A stretch of 64,000 nucleotides of DNA from Zea mays (Eukaryota; Streptophyta; Magnoliopsida; Poales; Poaceae): positions 96,669,849 to 96,733,848 of the forward strand of contig NC_050104.1 in NCBI RefSeq assembly GCF_902167145.1. Direction: 5' to 3'. The translations under genes and the position numbers were made by a program. The notes below the pieces were generated by a model. That model saw nothing but the letters and a program-made list of their open reading frames with translations. It had not been told where the DNA came from and did no database searches. This document shows, one piece after another, positions 35,191 to 48,030 of the stretch (the first letter of the stretch is position 1; the number at the start of each line of letters is the position of its first letter).

Positions 35191-36018
35191 CTAATCTAGT
35201 GGACTTGTTGAAGACTCTATATGCCCTTGTGTTTGAGTCATAACCAAGTAAAAACCTTCTACCGCTTTAGGAGCAAATTTAGAGTTTCTACCTCTCTTAA
35301 TAAGAATAAAGCATTTGCTCCCAAAAACTCTAAAATATGAGACATTGAGCTTTTTACCGTTGAGGAGTTCATACAATGTTTTCTTGAGGATTCGGTGAAG
35401 GTAGAGTAGGTTGATGGAGTAGCAAGCGGTGTTAATCGCCCCCGCCCAAAACTGATCTGATGTCTTGTACTCATCAAGCATGGTCCTTGCCATATCCAAA
35501 AGAGTTCCATTCTTCCTCTCCACAATACCATTTTGTTGGGGTGTATATGGAGAAGAGAACTCATGCTTGATTCCTTCATCCTCAAGAAATCCTTCAATTT
35601 GAGAGTTATTGAACTCCGTTCCATTGTCGCTTATTTTCTTGATTCTCAATACGAACTCATTTTGAGCCCTTCTTAAGAATCTCTTCAAGGTCTCTTGGGT
35701 TTGAGATTTTTCCTGCAAAAAGAATACCCAAGTGAAACGAGAATAATCATCCACAATAACAAGACAATACTTACTCTTGTCGATGCTTATGTAAGCGATC
35801 GGGCTGAATAGATCCATGTGGAGTAGCTCAAGCGGTCTGTCGGTCGTCATGATGTTCTCGTGTGGATGATAAACTACAACTTGATTCCTTGCTTGACTTG
35901 CGCTATAAATCATGTCTTTCTCAAAATGAACATTTGTTAGTCCTAAAATGTGCTCCCCTTTAGAAGCTTGTGAAGATTCTTCATCCCAACATGAGCTAGT
36001 CGGCGATGCCAGAGTCAA
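35191..36018 (-). pseudogene. Sirevirus integrase core
   Basis: Contains LLHMDLFSP (first Asp), KISDNGTEFNN (second Asp) and SPYTPQQNGIVERKN (Glu), i.e. a complete D,D,E set with plausible spacing, then NVSYFRVFGSKCFI. The upstream zinc-binding HHCC part is poorly preserved, and the frame is shifted relative to the protease part. Confidence 0.9.
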
Positions 36019-36432
36019 CCCGTATTAGTCTTAGCAATTAAGCAAGTGTATAGTTCAGCATTGTTATCATTAAAATTAACCAAATATAGTTGACCATCTA
36101 ACACTCCCTTAAAAGCTATTGAATCGTCACTTCTCCTAAAGACAGTAATACCAACATCAGTAAAAAGATAGTTGTAGCCCATTTTACATAATTGAGAAAT
36201 TGAAAGCAAGTTGTAATCTAAAGAATCTACAAGAAAAACATTAGCAATGGAATGGTCAGGAGATATAGCAATTTTACCCAAACCTTTGACCAAACCTTTT
36301 CCATCCCCGAATGTAATTGCTCTTTGGGGATCATCATTTTTCTCATATGAGGAGAACATCCTTTTCTCCCCTGTCATGTGGTTTGTGCACCCACTATCGA
36401 TTATCCAACTTGACCCGTTGGATGCATAAACT
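36015..36432 (-). pseudogene. Sirevirus protease region
   Basis: Upstream of the frame starting at 36377 the sequence WIIDSGCTNHMTG is readable, so the aspartic protease active site (D-S-G) is intact. A TAA lies about ten codons before it. The frame then runs through FGDGKG, LLSISQLC and VGITVFRRSDD to 36015. Confidence 0.88.
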
Positions 36433-36444
36433 TACAAAACAAAT

Positions 36445-38901
36445 TTAGGCCTTATTCTTAGGTACCCAAACGGTCTTGGGTCCTTTCACATTAGAAACAA
36501 GGACCTTGGGTACCCAAACACAAGTCTTGGGACTCTTGTGTTTGGCCCCAACATATTTGGCAAATATTTTGCCTGATTTGTTAGTGAGCACAAAAGATGC
36601 ATCAAAAGTTTTGAATGAAATGCTATGTTCATTTGATGCATTTGTAATTTTCTTTTTAGGCATTTTAGTATAAGTTGAATGCCTAGAGCTAGAAGCCCCA
36701 TTAGTATACACATAAGCATGATGAGAAATAGTATGAGTTTTTTAGCATGAATTCTTCTAATTTTGTGCTCAGGATAGTTCTCAGGATATAAAATGTAGCC
36801 ATCTTTATCCTGAACCATGGGAGCCTTACCCTTAACAAAATTAGATAGTCTGTTCTTGGGGGCATTATGTTTGATATTGCTTTGGCTCCCTTGTTGGTAG
36901 CCAATGCCATCCTTAATGCCAGGGCATCTCCCACTGTAAAGCATGCTACGAGCAAATTTAATTTTTTCATTCTCTAACTCATGCTCAACAATTTTAGCAT
37001 TTAATTTAGCTATGTGATCATTTTGTTCTTTAATCATGGCAAGGTGATCATTCATAGCATCAATATTAACATCTCTACATCTAGTGCAAATGTTGACATG
37101 CTCAACAGTAGATGTAGAAACATTGCAAGCATTCAATTCTTCTATCATAGCATTTAAACTATCAATTTCAGTTCTAAGACAAGAAATTGAATCATTGCAA
37201 ACATTAAGCTCTTTAGACAAATTTTCACATTTTTCTACTTCAAGAGCATAAGCATTTTCCAACTTAATAAATTTTTTATTTTCCTTAACGAGTAGGTCCT
37301 CTTGGCATTCCAAGAGATCATCCTTCTCGTTAATGGTCTCTATCAATTCATTTATCTTTTTCTTTTGATACTTGGTAAGGTTTGCAAAAAGAGAAGTTAA
37401 ATCATCTTCATTATCATCATTAGAGCTACCCTCATCATCGGATGTAGTATATTTGGGGATATCCCTAGAATGTACCTTCTTCTTTTTACCGCCCTTAGCC
37501 ATGAGACATTTGTGGCCGACGTTTGGGAAGAGAAGGCCCTTATTGATGGCGATGTTGGCGGCTCCTCGTCGGAGGAGGAGTCGGTGGAGCTCTCATCGGA
37601 GTCCCATTCCCGCCCCATGTGCGCCTCGCCACCCTTCTTCTTGTAGTATCTTTTATTCTCCATCTTTTTATTCCCTTTCTTGTCGTCATCCCTATCACTG
37701 TCACTTGTATATGGACATTTTGCAATAAAGTAACCAGACTTACCACACCTATAGCACACCCTCTTAGAATGGGGTTTGTAGTCCTTCCCCTTCCTTTGTT
37801 TGAGGATTTGTCGAAAGCTCTTGATGATGAGAGTCATCTCCTCGTTGTTGAGCTTGGAGGCGTCGATTGGGAGTCTACTTGGTGTAGGCTCTTCCTTATT
37901 TTCTTCCGTTGCTATGAATGCAACGGGTTGCACCTCGGGTGTGGAGGTGGCACCTTGCTCCAAGTTGACAATATGTTTGGAGTCTTTGATCATAAGTTCA
38001 AACTCACAAACTTGCCAATAACCTCCTCGGGAGACATCTGTTTATATCTTGGATCTCCACTAATTAGTTGCACTTGAGTGGGATTATGAAAAACAAGAGA
38101 TCTAAGAATAACATTGACCATTTCATGGTCATCCCACTTTGTGCTCCCGAGATTGCGCACTTGGTTGACCATTGTCTTGAGCCAGTTGTACATCGATTGT
38201 GGCCCCTCTCCTTTATTGAGGATGAATCGACCGAGTTCTCCCTCGATTGTTTCGTGCTTGGTGATCTTGGTCACCTTGTCCCCTTCATGCGCCGTCTTGA
38301 GGATGTCCCAAATTTCTTTGGCACTTTTCAACCCTTGCACTTTGTTATACTCCCCTCGACACAAGGAAGCAAGGAGTATAGAGGTTGCATGGGAATTAAA
38401 GTGCCTAATTTGGGCGGCCTCATCGGAGTCGTAGTCCTCGTCACCCACCTGTGGTGCCTGTGCTCCAAACTCAACAATATCACATACGCTTTCATGGAGT
38501 GAGGTTAGATGGTGCCTCATTTTATCACTCCACATACAATAATCTTCACCATCAAAATATGGTGGTTTTCCTAGGGGTACGGAAAGTTGAGGAGCGCGTT
38601 TAGGAATGCGAGGATAGCGTAGACGCATCTTACTATACTTCTTGCGGTCTTGGCGCTGCAAAAATGTAGACTCGGTGCCGGATGTGGAAGGTGATGAAGA
38701 GTCGATCTCGTAGTAGACCACCTTCTTCATTTTCTTTTTCTTCTTGTCACCCTTCCTATGTGACTTGATGGAGCCGATGGATTCTTCTTTGTGTTTGTCA
38801 CCGACCTCCTTTAATGGAGTTTGTTCCTCGTTCTTCCTTTCTGAGGATTTGGTATTTTCATCGATGATCATATCCCTCTTGGCGTGTTCTCCCGACATCA
38901 C
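36445..38901 (-). pseudogene. Sirevirus gag with long coiled coil
   Basis: ATG at 38901. 38901-37990 covers the capsid-like part (PPYFDGEDYCMWSDKM, EIWDILKTAHEG, WLKTMVNQV). A one-base loss in a T run shifts it into 37993-37397, with the zinc knuckle CYRCGKSGYFIAKC, in which the expected His is Tyr. A second shift near 37560 leads to 37502-36486, a long coiled coil (repeated KIN, LECQED, LENAYALE, LNACN) typical of the extended Sirevirus gag. A third shift near 36730 gives 36711-36445. Gag would form the particle that packages element RNA. At least three frameshifts make this copy dead. Confidence 0.92.
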
Positions 38902-38918
38902 TTCGAGTTGTTAGACTC

Positions 38919-38945
38919 TAATGAAGCACTGGCTTTGATACTAAT
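38919..38945 (-). other. Primer-binding site of the Sirevirus (initiator Met tRNA)
   Basis: Immediately inside the 5' LTR the minus strand reads ttagtatcaaagccagtgc. This is one or two changes from the TGGTATCAGAGCC complement of the tRNA-iMet 3' end. Confidence 0.75.
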
Positions 38946-40174
38946 TGAAAGACGGCTAGAGGGGGGTGAATAGGCAAAACCTGAAAATTATGAACTTTGA
39001 ACGTGCACTACACTTAGGGTTAGGGTTAGAAATAAATTCATAGTGCGGAAGATTGTTCCTCTTGCTATGAGTTGCTCAATCAATGCGAATAACCTTGGGA
39101 GCCAACTCAAAACAATATGAGCAAGGGAACTTTACAGAGAGAGGGGGATAAACAAATCGAGTGGAGATCAACACAAATAAACACACCGATTTGTTTACCG
39201 AGGTTCGGTTCCAAAGAACCTAGTCCCCATCGAGGAGGCCACAAAGGTCGGGTCTATTCCAACCATTTCCCTCTCTTAATCGATCACTTAGACCGGTTGA
39301 GTGCTTCTCCTTAATCACTTGGGTCACTAAGACCCCGCAAGGATCGCCACACACTTAGGTGTATCTTGCTAGCTTTACAAAGCACTTACAAGAATTAGAG
39401 TGAGAAGTAAAAAGCAATGCAAGCACCAAAGGAGATACAAAACACCCTCTCTCAAGTCACTAAGCACTTGAGTTGATTTTGAGGCTTGGAGAGGAATTGA
39501 TATTTTGATTGTGTCTTGGAGTGTATGCTTTTGGTCTTGTATTAAATGTGAAGGTCTGAAAACTTGGATGGCTTGAATGGAGGTGGTTGGGGTATTTATA
39601 GCCTCCAACCACTTCCTAGTCGTTGGCTGTCGATGGGTACATCAGACAGTCCGGTGGTGCACCGGACATGACACTGTTCACTGTCCGGTGCGTGCCACGT
39701 CAGCCGACCATTGGGGTTTGGAGCGGTTGACCATTGAAGTCCTTTGTCCTCTTGTGGCACCAGACAGTCCGGTGTGTTCTGACTTTGCAGTTCTGACTTC
39801 TGACTTCTGCATTGTTCACTATTTCTCCTGTCAGCGCAGTCGACCGTTGGCGAAGTTGACCGTTGCTCCGTTGGATCACCGGACAGTCCGGTGAATTATA
39901 GCGGAGTGACTCTGATAAAAACCCAAGAGTGCCCAGTTCTCAAGGTGCCTCGGTCTGGGCACCGGACACTGTTCGGTGCACCACTAGCTGCACCATTTAT
40001 TGTATTTGCTCCAAACTTTGTAGAGTTCTCAACTCATTTTCTTTGTTGGTTTATGTTGAACTTTTTGCACCTGAGATATATGACAACTAGGCAAACTAGT
40101 TAGTCCACGTGGTTTGTGATGGATGTCAAACACCAAAATCGATTATAGGAAATGTTGAGGCCATTTCCCTTTCA
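38946..40174 (-). repeat. 5' LTR of the Sirevirus
   Basis: Partner of 31265-32470, with the same TATA box (minus strand ggctataaatacc, 39592-39603) and cggacagtccggtg words at about 39644-39900. It contains a small insertion around 39780-39815 (repeated ttctgacttc) absent from the other LTR. Confidence 0.95.
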
Positions 40175-40183
40175 AATCTTCAA

Positions 40184-41035
40184 CTAGTGATAGCCTGATC
40201 TTAGATCTATTTTTAAGAATACCTTAGCCCCTCTCATCTGATCAAACAAATCTTCAATCCGAGGTAACGTGTATTTGTTCTTAATTGTTACTTCATTCAA
40301 ACTCCTATAATTGACACACATTCTTCTCGAACTATCTTTCGTGCTCACAAAAAGAACTGGGGCTCCCCAAGGAGACGAGCTTGGGCGAATAAAACCTTTT
40401 TCTAGTAATTCTTCTATTTGTTTCTTCGGTTCAACTAAATCTTTGACATCCATTCTATAGGGTCTTTTTGAAATAGGTGCAGTTTCGGGTAATAATTAAT
40501 AGAGAACTCTATATCACGATTAGGTGGCATACCTAGAAATTCTTTTGGGAATACGTCTGGGTACTCACATACCACCTTGATATTTTCTAGGGACTTTTCC
40601 TCTACTTGATTCACCATAGCATCTACTTTTGCTAGCATGTTGAGACTGACCTCAACTCTATCTCCTTGTGAACTCATTAACGCAACTGCTCTCCTTGCAC
40701 ATGATATCATTCCATCATACTTGACTAGACAATTCATTTCCAGTATCACATCAATGCCGCTAGATTTCAAGACTATTAAGTCCACCATAAAATTTATTCC
40801 CATGATCTTAAGGTTAACATTGGAACATTGATACGTGGCTTCCATTTCACCTCCTGGTGAACTAACAAGTAGTTTCTTTCTCATAAGTTGTTTAGGAACG
40901 TTATGTTTTTCCACAAATATTTTGGTTATGAAAGAATGTGATGCTCATGTATCGAACAAAATTGAAGCGGGTATTGAGTTGATAAGGAACGTACCAAGTA
41001 CAGTTATGGTTCCTCCTGAGCTATCTCAGTCGTGA
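40184..41035 (-). pseudogene. Chromovirus protease and start of reverse transcriptase
   Basis: On the minus strand the protease active-site region (near 40960) reads FDT followed by TGA and then ASHSF. A stop therefore replaces the Gly of the D-T-G motif. 40914-40435 continues the protease fold and linker (GIDVILEMNCLVKYD, CEYPDVFPKEF, PPNRDIEFSI). After a frameshift near 40440, 40453-40184 gives the start of RT ([44 protein letters not shown]). The insertion of the Sirevirus follows. Confidence 0.9.
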
Positions 41036-42170
41036 TGTGATTGACCTTGGCTCTACTCTGACTTTGCTAGCCTTTTCCTTGGGTGTTGCGTGCAGGCATG
41101 GTTTGGTCAAACCTTGGATTATTGTTCCTCTGAGGCGTCTATTGATTACGCGTTGGGCGGTTGTTAGCATAGTGGCCAAGTTCGCCACACTTGAAATAGC
41201 CATTGGGTTGGACTAGAGTAGTTGTGCTGTTGTTTTTGGCCAGTGTGTTCATGGCGCTTCCTTGACGATTCTGCGAATTACCACCAGACCTTTGGCTGGC
41301 CTAAGAGCTATCCCTTTGCTGGTTCTGATATTGGTTGCTTCTCTGACCTTGTTGTCCAGAGCGTTGCACGTGATAGTTGTTATTCCCACTCTGATTTCCA
41401 GAGCGAAATTGAGAACCCTAAGAGTTGTTCTGATGGGTATTCCTGCTGGACTGTCCTTGGAATTTTCTCTTGTGATTAGATAATTCTTTTCTTTTGCTTT
41501 CAAGGCCAATTGTCTTGTTAAGCAGAGTCTGGAAATTGGGAAAGTTATGGCTCTGCAGCTGATAGTTCAAAGGCCCAATCAAGCCTTCTAAGAAACGTTC
41601 TTGGCGCTTCTCGTTAGTGTCCACTTCTTCTGGGGCGTAACATGAAAGTTGGGTGAAGCGATCACGGTACTCACTAACAGACATGTTTCCTTGTGTGAGG
41701 GATAAGAACTCCTTCTTCTTAAGTTTCTTTATTCCCGAGGGAATATGATGAGCATGGAAGTTCTCCTAAAATTCCTTCCAGGTTATGATGTTTGCGTTGG
41801 CGTGTGCTGCAGTGAATGCATCCCACCAGTCGGACGCGGCGCCTTCAAGCCTTCCAGAAGCGTACAAGACCTTTTCTCGATATTTGCACTAGGTAATGTC
41901 CAGCTTCTTCCCGGTGACCTTAAGCCAGTCATCGGCATCCAAAGGATTAATCGAATGAGAGAAAGCAGGCGGGTGGTGGCTCATGAAATCCCGGTGCTTG
42001 TCCCGAGCTTGGAGTGCATTCTGTTGCTGGTTTTGTTGGTTCTGCTAGTTTTGCTGATTCTGTTGAATCTACTACACTAAAACAGTGACGCCTTGGAGAA
42101 GTTTCATCTATGCGGCAATGAACTGCTCCATGTTTGGGTTGGGTAGTGGTGGTGGCAACTACTGACCCAT
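41021..42170 (-). pseudogene. Chromovirus gag
   Basis: Pieces on the minus strand give MEQFIAA near 42130, a Gln-rich tract (QQNQQN), then FMSHHPPAFSHS, DADDWLK, ASDWWDAF, and 41684-41418 with MSVSEYRDRFTQLSCYAPE and FLEGL. The zinc knuckle near 41180 reads FKCGELGHYANN but has lost the first and last Cys (Tyr and Arg instead). Several in-frame stops (TAG or TAA) interrupt it. Confidence 0.85.
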
Positions 42171-42480
42171 TCGCTGATTTCTGTTGTTCCTAGGACCTGA
42201 GCGAGTGTTCACCACCTGGTTGGTTAGTAAGTGCAACCCTTAGGTAAGTGAGGAGTAGAGAAAATTCTAGGGGGTAGCTTTTACTAAAGTTAAGACTATT
42301 TGTAATTTTTAAATGTTCTTATGGCCATCATTCCATAAGACCATTGAACTCAAGCAAAAATCTAAATCAACCATTATGCAAACATCACCATCACATGGTT
42401 GTTATTATTATAAGTATATTATTATATATAAAAGTAAATATTCATCATCTAACGCGAAATTGATCTTATTACAATATGTC

Positions 42481-43504
42481 TTAAACATCTAAAGCAGCCT
42501 GGTGATGGATCCTGATTCTCCAGATCCTCTTGCGGGGAGAGGACAAAGCCATGGCAGGGACTTGGGCTTCAAAGGGATCCCTTTCTTCCAGTTGAGCTTC
42601 CAGGGCTGCAATCCTTGCATGTGCATCCTCCAGCTCCAAATGTACCCTAGATAGGTCCAGGGTAGCACTGTCCAGGTCGGTGTTAAGACCTGCCACCATA
42701 CCAATAAGGGTGTTGAGGCGATCTTCTCCAGCCTCACCTGGAACAATGCTAGGCTGGCTTTCTCCACGAAAACATAGAGGAAGATGCATGTACTTTGTGT
42801 CATGCAATTGTTGCCAGCAATTGTGGCTGAGAGACCACAGAGCTCGCCTAGCAGCATTGCTGACCGAAGCAGCGTAGGTGGATAGAGGCATCAGAGACTC
42901 ATGAGCTGATAGAGTCCTGAAACCTCTATCCCCTGCATCCATCACCCTGATATGAACGCGAGTGATGTAGTAGCAAGCCCGAGGGGCTCAGACACTCGCC
43001 TTGTCTCATACAGGGTCAGACGTAGGTCCCTAACGCATGTAGAACATCCTACAACAGATTAGGGAAGTGCCTCGTCTCGAACATTTGAGTATAATGTTCA
43101 GTGACAGGCCATATCCCCACGAAGTTGTCCTCCTGCTCTTCATTGGCTTCCTAATTGTTGTTATCTTCCTCTTCTTCTTCATCATCGCCATCTTCATCAT
43201 CGTCACTAGAATCATCTGGATTGTCGCCTCCAGGGGCAGGGGCTTGGACTGCTGGTGCTGGCGGTGCTGAAGATGACGCTCCAGCTGCAAAGGCTAGTGA
43301 TTCTGCCAATGGGGTGGACTTTGGCAGAAACTCCTTTGAGTTGTCCTCCAGAACAACTCCGTTCTCCACATGAAGGTGATGGAGATCCACAGGGACTTCC
43401 TCGATTACCACTGGGTTGACAGGAGCCTGTGTGGCAGAGGGATGTAGTTGGTGTTCACCCGAGTAGTTTCGATTGTACGCACCATCTACAAGAGAAAATG
43501 TCAA
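42481..43504 (-). pseudogene. Extra coding region between the 5' LTR and gag of the chromovirus
   Basis: Two frames precede gag. 43504-43151 is Ala/Pro-rich and then strongly acidic (DDSSDDDEDGDDEEEEED). 42945-42481 (154 residues) contains a likely coiled coil with regular leucines (LNTLIGMVAGLNTDLDSATL, then LELEDAHARIAALEAQLEE). An alternative start, ATG at 43484, follows a splice-acceptor-like ttttctcttgtag. This stretch is not gag, protease or LTR. Its role is unknown. It could be an N-terminal extension of gag or a separate spliced leader protein. Confidence 0.55.
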
Positions 43505-43620
43505 CTTAGTTAAATTTTTAAAGAGGTAAGATTAATAAAATAATTTTGTAAGAGCAAAATAAGCATATTTTGAATAGACTAGGCTTTTCATTTCTAACTA
43601 GTCTAACGACCTAGAGACAT

Positions 43621-43640
43621 CATAGCTCTGATATCACTTC
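43621..43640 (-). other. Primer-binding site of the chromovirus (initiator Met tRNA)
   Basis: Minus strand just inside the 5' LTR reads tgatatcagagctatg, one change from TGGTATCAGAGC. Confidence 0.8.
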
Positions 43641-46600
43641 TGTCATACCAGGTTTTTGGGGCAAAACTGAATGCACAACATATGTGTTCCATGATCCATT
43701 TTCCACGCATATGTTGATGTCACAAGTGTAATATATCAAAAGTCAATGCAATAAAGGTGTAAAGAGAGTATAGTAACTTTATTACATCATCCAAACCATA
43801 GTGTCTTAAAAAGTATCATTATCAAAGTACAACAGAATTAAGCATGGACACTCTTCCACAGTAAGGTGACTGGTGCATCGTTAGACTTAGTACTCGTCGA
43901 CATCATCTGCAAAGTCTTCTTCATCACCCTCTGATCAAAATATTAGCAAGGGATGGGCTCACTTATGGTCGAGGCTCAGCAAGTGGGAGGAGTAATGCAA
44001 GTTTAACAAGGTAGGTTATGGATAAGCGGTAAGCATTTTAGTTGATCAATATTTTATTAACAACGCCTGATTTACTAATTGTAAGTGTATCCCAAAATTC
44101 CCAATTAAACATAAGTACATGATTATATCTCAAAACACTTAAGTGAAACCATTTATAAATCATCGGATCACGATATATTTTTCGTCTTTAAGTTCAATTA
44201 TCATGTGAGGGTCCAGGTTGCTCTTAACCGTGAGTATGGTTAACATATGAGTTTTACACTCTACAGAGGTGGTACAACTTTACCCATAAGCCATGTATCC
44301 CATCTAGCCTGGGTTGTACGGACCCATAAACACTGCCGAGGTGAATGGCTAGGGATCCACTACGAGGCTATCACAAAACACACCTAACACGAAACAACCT
44401 GCTAAGGTTTTCAGATCAGTGTGGATGCCCTCTAGGCGAGGCAGCTTAGCCAAGTTTACGTCCCCATGTTAACATGAGCTGCCACCACCGTGGACCCCCC
44501 TCTTGCCCAGATTTTAGGAAAGGTTGCTAAGTACTAAGTGCATTAAGCTAATTACCAAAGCCAGAGCCATGATAGCACTTGTGGTTGCACTGTTATCCTG
44601 GGTGGTCACTTCATATTCAATTTAATATGAAATAATCTTGTTTAACCATCGTGTTAACATCATAAAAAAATTTCATTTATAGAACAATATTATAATAAAA
44701 GAGTGACATCATAATTGTCAAGTTGAGCAATAGCAAAAATTGCTAAGCATAACATTTATCCCAGGGTAATCAAGGAATAGGGTTGGTATTTCTATGAAAT
44801 CCTATTTAGGCAAATCCTATCAAATTATGCAAATATCCAAAAAGTAAACATTATTATATGCATTACTTGGTTACAAATAGAAATGGAGAGGGAGAATCCA
44901 CTTGCCTTGCTCAAGGGTGTCCTGCGGGTTGTCTTCGAACAAGTTTGGTTCGTCTACCACACAGTCAGCTTCTAATATCGATTCACATATCGTACATACA
45001 AAAGAAAACATACACCAAAGAAATAAACATACACCATTACATAAACAATCACATACCAGGCAACTATACTTATAAATAATGTCTAAATCATAATTATTCT
45101 ATTAATCCACTAAATTTTCCACTTTGAATTATGATTAGTGAAAATTATATGGGCATGTGACTACTAAGGTATTTTATCTAACATAGCTTAGATGAAATGA
45201 CTTAACAATTCTACGGAAGTAAATTGCTAATTAATCATTTCATAATGACTAATAATAATCTTTTGGTTTTATCCTTTCCTTTCTAGATAGAAATTATACG
45301 TATCGCTAAAAATGTTTATTTATAAGTCACATAACATTAATATTCTAAGAATTAATGTAAGTCTCTAATTTTGGACTTTAGTAACATAATCATGGTTTTT
45401 TCGATATAAATAGATTTTCTACCAATTCTTAATGAATAAGTGATATGCGTATGGATACTTATATCATGATTAGTAAAAATCTATATTTTAACCTCACCAA
45501 AAAGATGTGGCCGAGTACCTCTTTTATTTTCTTATATTAGTAAAACTATACTTAAACATAATATTCTTTTATGTGCTAAAATGAGAAGTTAATCGTAAAC
45601 ACTTCTAGTACAAAGTTAATGAACCATAACATTCTTTATTTTCAAAATATAAAAATAATGTTCATATCCAAAATATTGTTGTCGGGGTGATTCACAATTA
45701 AACATATACATCAGGGGTCTATTTTTAATAGTTTCTAAACTGGATATTTCAAAATTAATTTTACTCAAGCGCAGGGGCTAAAATGTAAAAAGTGCATCTT
45801 CTACCCTAGGTTTGTGCCCGTGTGCAGGGAGCTCGGCGAGCATGGAGAAAACGGGACGGGGTGGCGCGGATGGTTGCAAAGGGCAGGGGCGCAACACGGA
45901 AGCTCCAGCGAGGCGTGTAGGGCACGACGGCGAAGCCCGGTGGCTTGGGCGAGTGGACGATCTGACGCGGCGGCGTCGCGAGAGGGAGAAGGGTGAGCTT
46001 GGCGCTATTTGGAGAAGTGAGCTCGTGCAGGGGAGAGAAGGGGCTCGACCCGGTTCCATTTATAGGGAGAGGGGAGGAGGAGAAGAGCCAGGGAGGGGAG
46101 AAGACGGCGATGGTGCCATCAAAACGCCATTGATGGTGTTGCCATAACGCCGGCCGTTACGACTCGGAGAGAGGGGAGTGGAGAGGAGAGGAGCCGCAGC
46201 GATGATTTCGGGTTCGGTAGATCGAGCGGCCGAGGGGAGGGAGGGCACGACCGAGCGCGGTCGCTCAGGGGCCATTGCTGGCGCCGCGGAACGACGCACA
46301 GAAGCGCGTCCACGCGAGGAAGTTGGTGAGGCTGGGGTGGGCCCCACGCGCCATAGAGAGAGTGTGAGTGGAGAGTGGAGGGCGCGCGGCTGGGCCGCAG
46401 TTGGGCCCCGGTGGGCCGATTCGGCTCGACCGGCTAGGGTTCCAGTTTTCCTTTTTTCTTTTTATTTTCCATTAAAAATATAAATGAATATATTTTTAAA
46501 TATCTCTAAAAATTCATAATAATTATCCAAAAATATTTCTCATTAAAGATCTAATTTTGGGACCAAAGTTCTCATATTAATTAATTGGGCTTTCAATATA

Positions 46601-46759
46601 AAAAAAATTCTATAAAAACAACCATAAATCAAATACGAGACAACAAGAATTATTCTAAATGCAAATAAGATCAAACACTTGAAATATAAATTCTTCACTA
46701 TATTTACCACTTAATAATCTAAATGCATTATTTTTAGTTGATGGGTTTAAGGTGTTATA
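43641..46759 (-). repeat. 5' LTR of the chromovirus (3,119 bp)
   Basis: Partner of 25608-28739. TATA box on the minus strand at 46056-46067. GC-rich leader 45800-46400. Confidence 0.95.
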
Positions 46760-47535
46760 GTGAGGTACTTGAGATCTTGGTGGTTGGATTTCGTGTTCAT
46801 CCTCCTTGTCTCGATTTTCTTCATATTCCCCTTAACGTGTGCCATCATCTTGATTGTCTTATTTCTCATCTTGAGTTGGGGGTGAAGCTAGAGTGGAGAA
46901 TTGTCCACCTTGTTCTTGATTGGGCTCTTATGGACACACATCCCTAATGGACATGTTGTTCAAAGCGGTGCATGGAGCCTCTTCCTCATTAAGTCTTTCA
47001 AGACCAACTTGCTCTCCTTGAGAGCTATTAGTTTCATCAAACATAACATCACAAGAAACTTCAACACACTCGGTGGATTTTTTTGAAGACTTTATATGCC
47101 CTTGTGTTTGAGTCATAACCAAGTAAAGACCCTTCTATGGCTTTAGGAGCAAATTTGGAATTTCTACCTCTTTGTACCAAAATATAGCATTTGCTCCCAA
47201 AGACTCTAAAGTATGAAACATTGGGTTTGTTACCGAGTTTGTTAGATGTCTTCTTTAGGAGTCGATGAAGATATAACTGGTTGATGGCATGGCAATTCAT
47301 GTTGACCTCTTCCACCCAAAACCGATCTAAGTTTTGTATTCTTCAAGCATGATTCTTGTCATATCGATCAAAAGTCCAATTCTTCCTTTCCACCACTCCA
47401 TTTTGTTGGGGTGAATAGGGAGAAGAGAACCCTGCTTGATGCCCTCCTTCTCAAGGAATTACTCAACTTGAGTATTCTTGAACTTCGTTTCATTGTCGAT
47501 CAAAAGTCAAATTCTTCCTTTCCACCACTCCATTT
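46760..47535 (-). pseudogene. Sirevirus pol remnant, right part
   Basis: Continues the fragment cut at 25607. Minus-strand readings include NVSYFRVFGSKCYI, GRNSKFAPKAIEG and LGYDSNTRAYKVF, the integrase C-terminal region, in the right order relative to the left part. A 40-bp phrase (tcgatcaaaagtc(c/a)aattc then ttcctttccaccactccattt) is repeated at about 47364 and 47495. Confidence 0.85.
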
Positions 47536-48030
47536 AGAGAAGCTATATGGTATATTACTATTGTAAATGAATAACTTATATATATAATTATGAATAACTT
47601 AAATATAAGACTAAATAACATTTATGTGAAAGGGTAATAAATAATTATCATTTTATTAGGAAAACACTTAGCCTTGTTAAGAAACTATATTCAAACCTAT
47701 AGGCTATCATTTTTAATTTAAAGAGATGAACACCAAATCTATTGTTTAGCATTTTTAGGAAACTTTATCTTTAATATGAATAAGCAATTTATATACACAT
47801 GTATAAAAATTGAATACAACTAAATCACGCTTTATGATGAAAGATAGCTAATAAATAACTATCTACTGTTTTAAATTAAGGAAATGTGGTCTACCTTTTC
47901 TTTTAACTTTTTAATTGGAAAACCTATGCTTAAACAATTAAAAATAATACAAGTTAATTTACAAAAATATGTAAATTGTTGCAACTATAAATTTAAACTG
48001 ATTAGCGCATTAACACAAAGCTAAAAAATA
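47536..48030. other. AT-rich DNA, nothing recognised
   Basis: No gene, no clear repeat. Confidence 0.4.

Larger units (their letters stand above)
31265..40174 (-). mobile_element. Sirevirus (Ty1/Copia, Ji/Opie-like), 8.91 kb, nested in the chromovirus
   Basis: LTRs are 31265-32470 (3', 1,206 bp) and 38946-40174 (5', 1,229 bp). Both begin tgaaag and end ctttca, and the TSD is a perfect AATCT (31260-31264 and 40175-40179). The primer-binding site, long gag with a coiled coil, and Copia order (protease, integrase, RT, RNase H) are on the minus strand. Repeated CGGACAGTCCGGTG words in the LTR are typical of maize Sireviruses such as Ji and Opie. The two LTRs are similar in sequence but differ in a small insertion and many substitutions, so the insertion is not very recent. 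Confidence 0.95.
25608..46759 (-). mobile_element. Tekay-clade chromovirus (Ty3/Gypsy), 21.15 kb including a nested Sirevirus
   Basis: Two LTRs in the same orientation bound it: 25608-28739 (3' LTR) and 43641-46759 (5' LTR). The left LTR starts tgtaacac and ends gtgttaca; the right one is tgtcatac...gtgttata. Flanks are ATGAG (25603-25607) and GTGAG (46760-46764), a TSD with one mismatch. A primer-binding site and a polypurine tract lie in the right places. Coding order on the minus strand is extra ORFs, gag, protease, reverse transcriptase, RNase H, integrase, chromodomain. Without the nested 8.9-kb Sirevirus it would be about 12.2 kb. All coding parts are broken. Confidence 0.93.
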
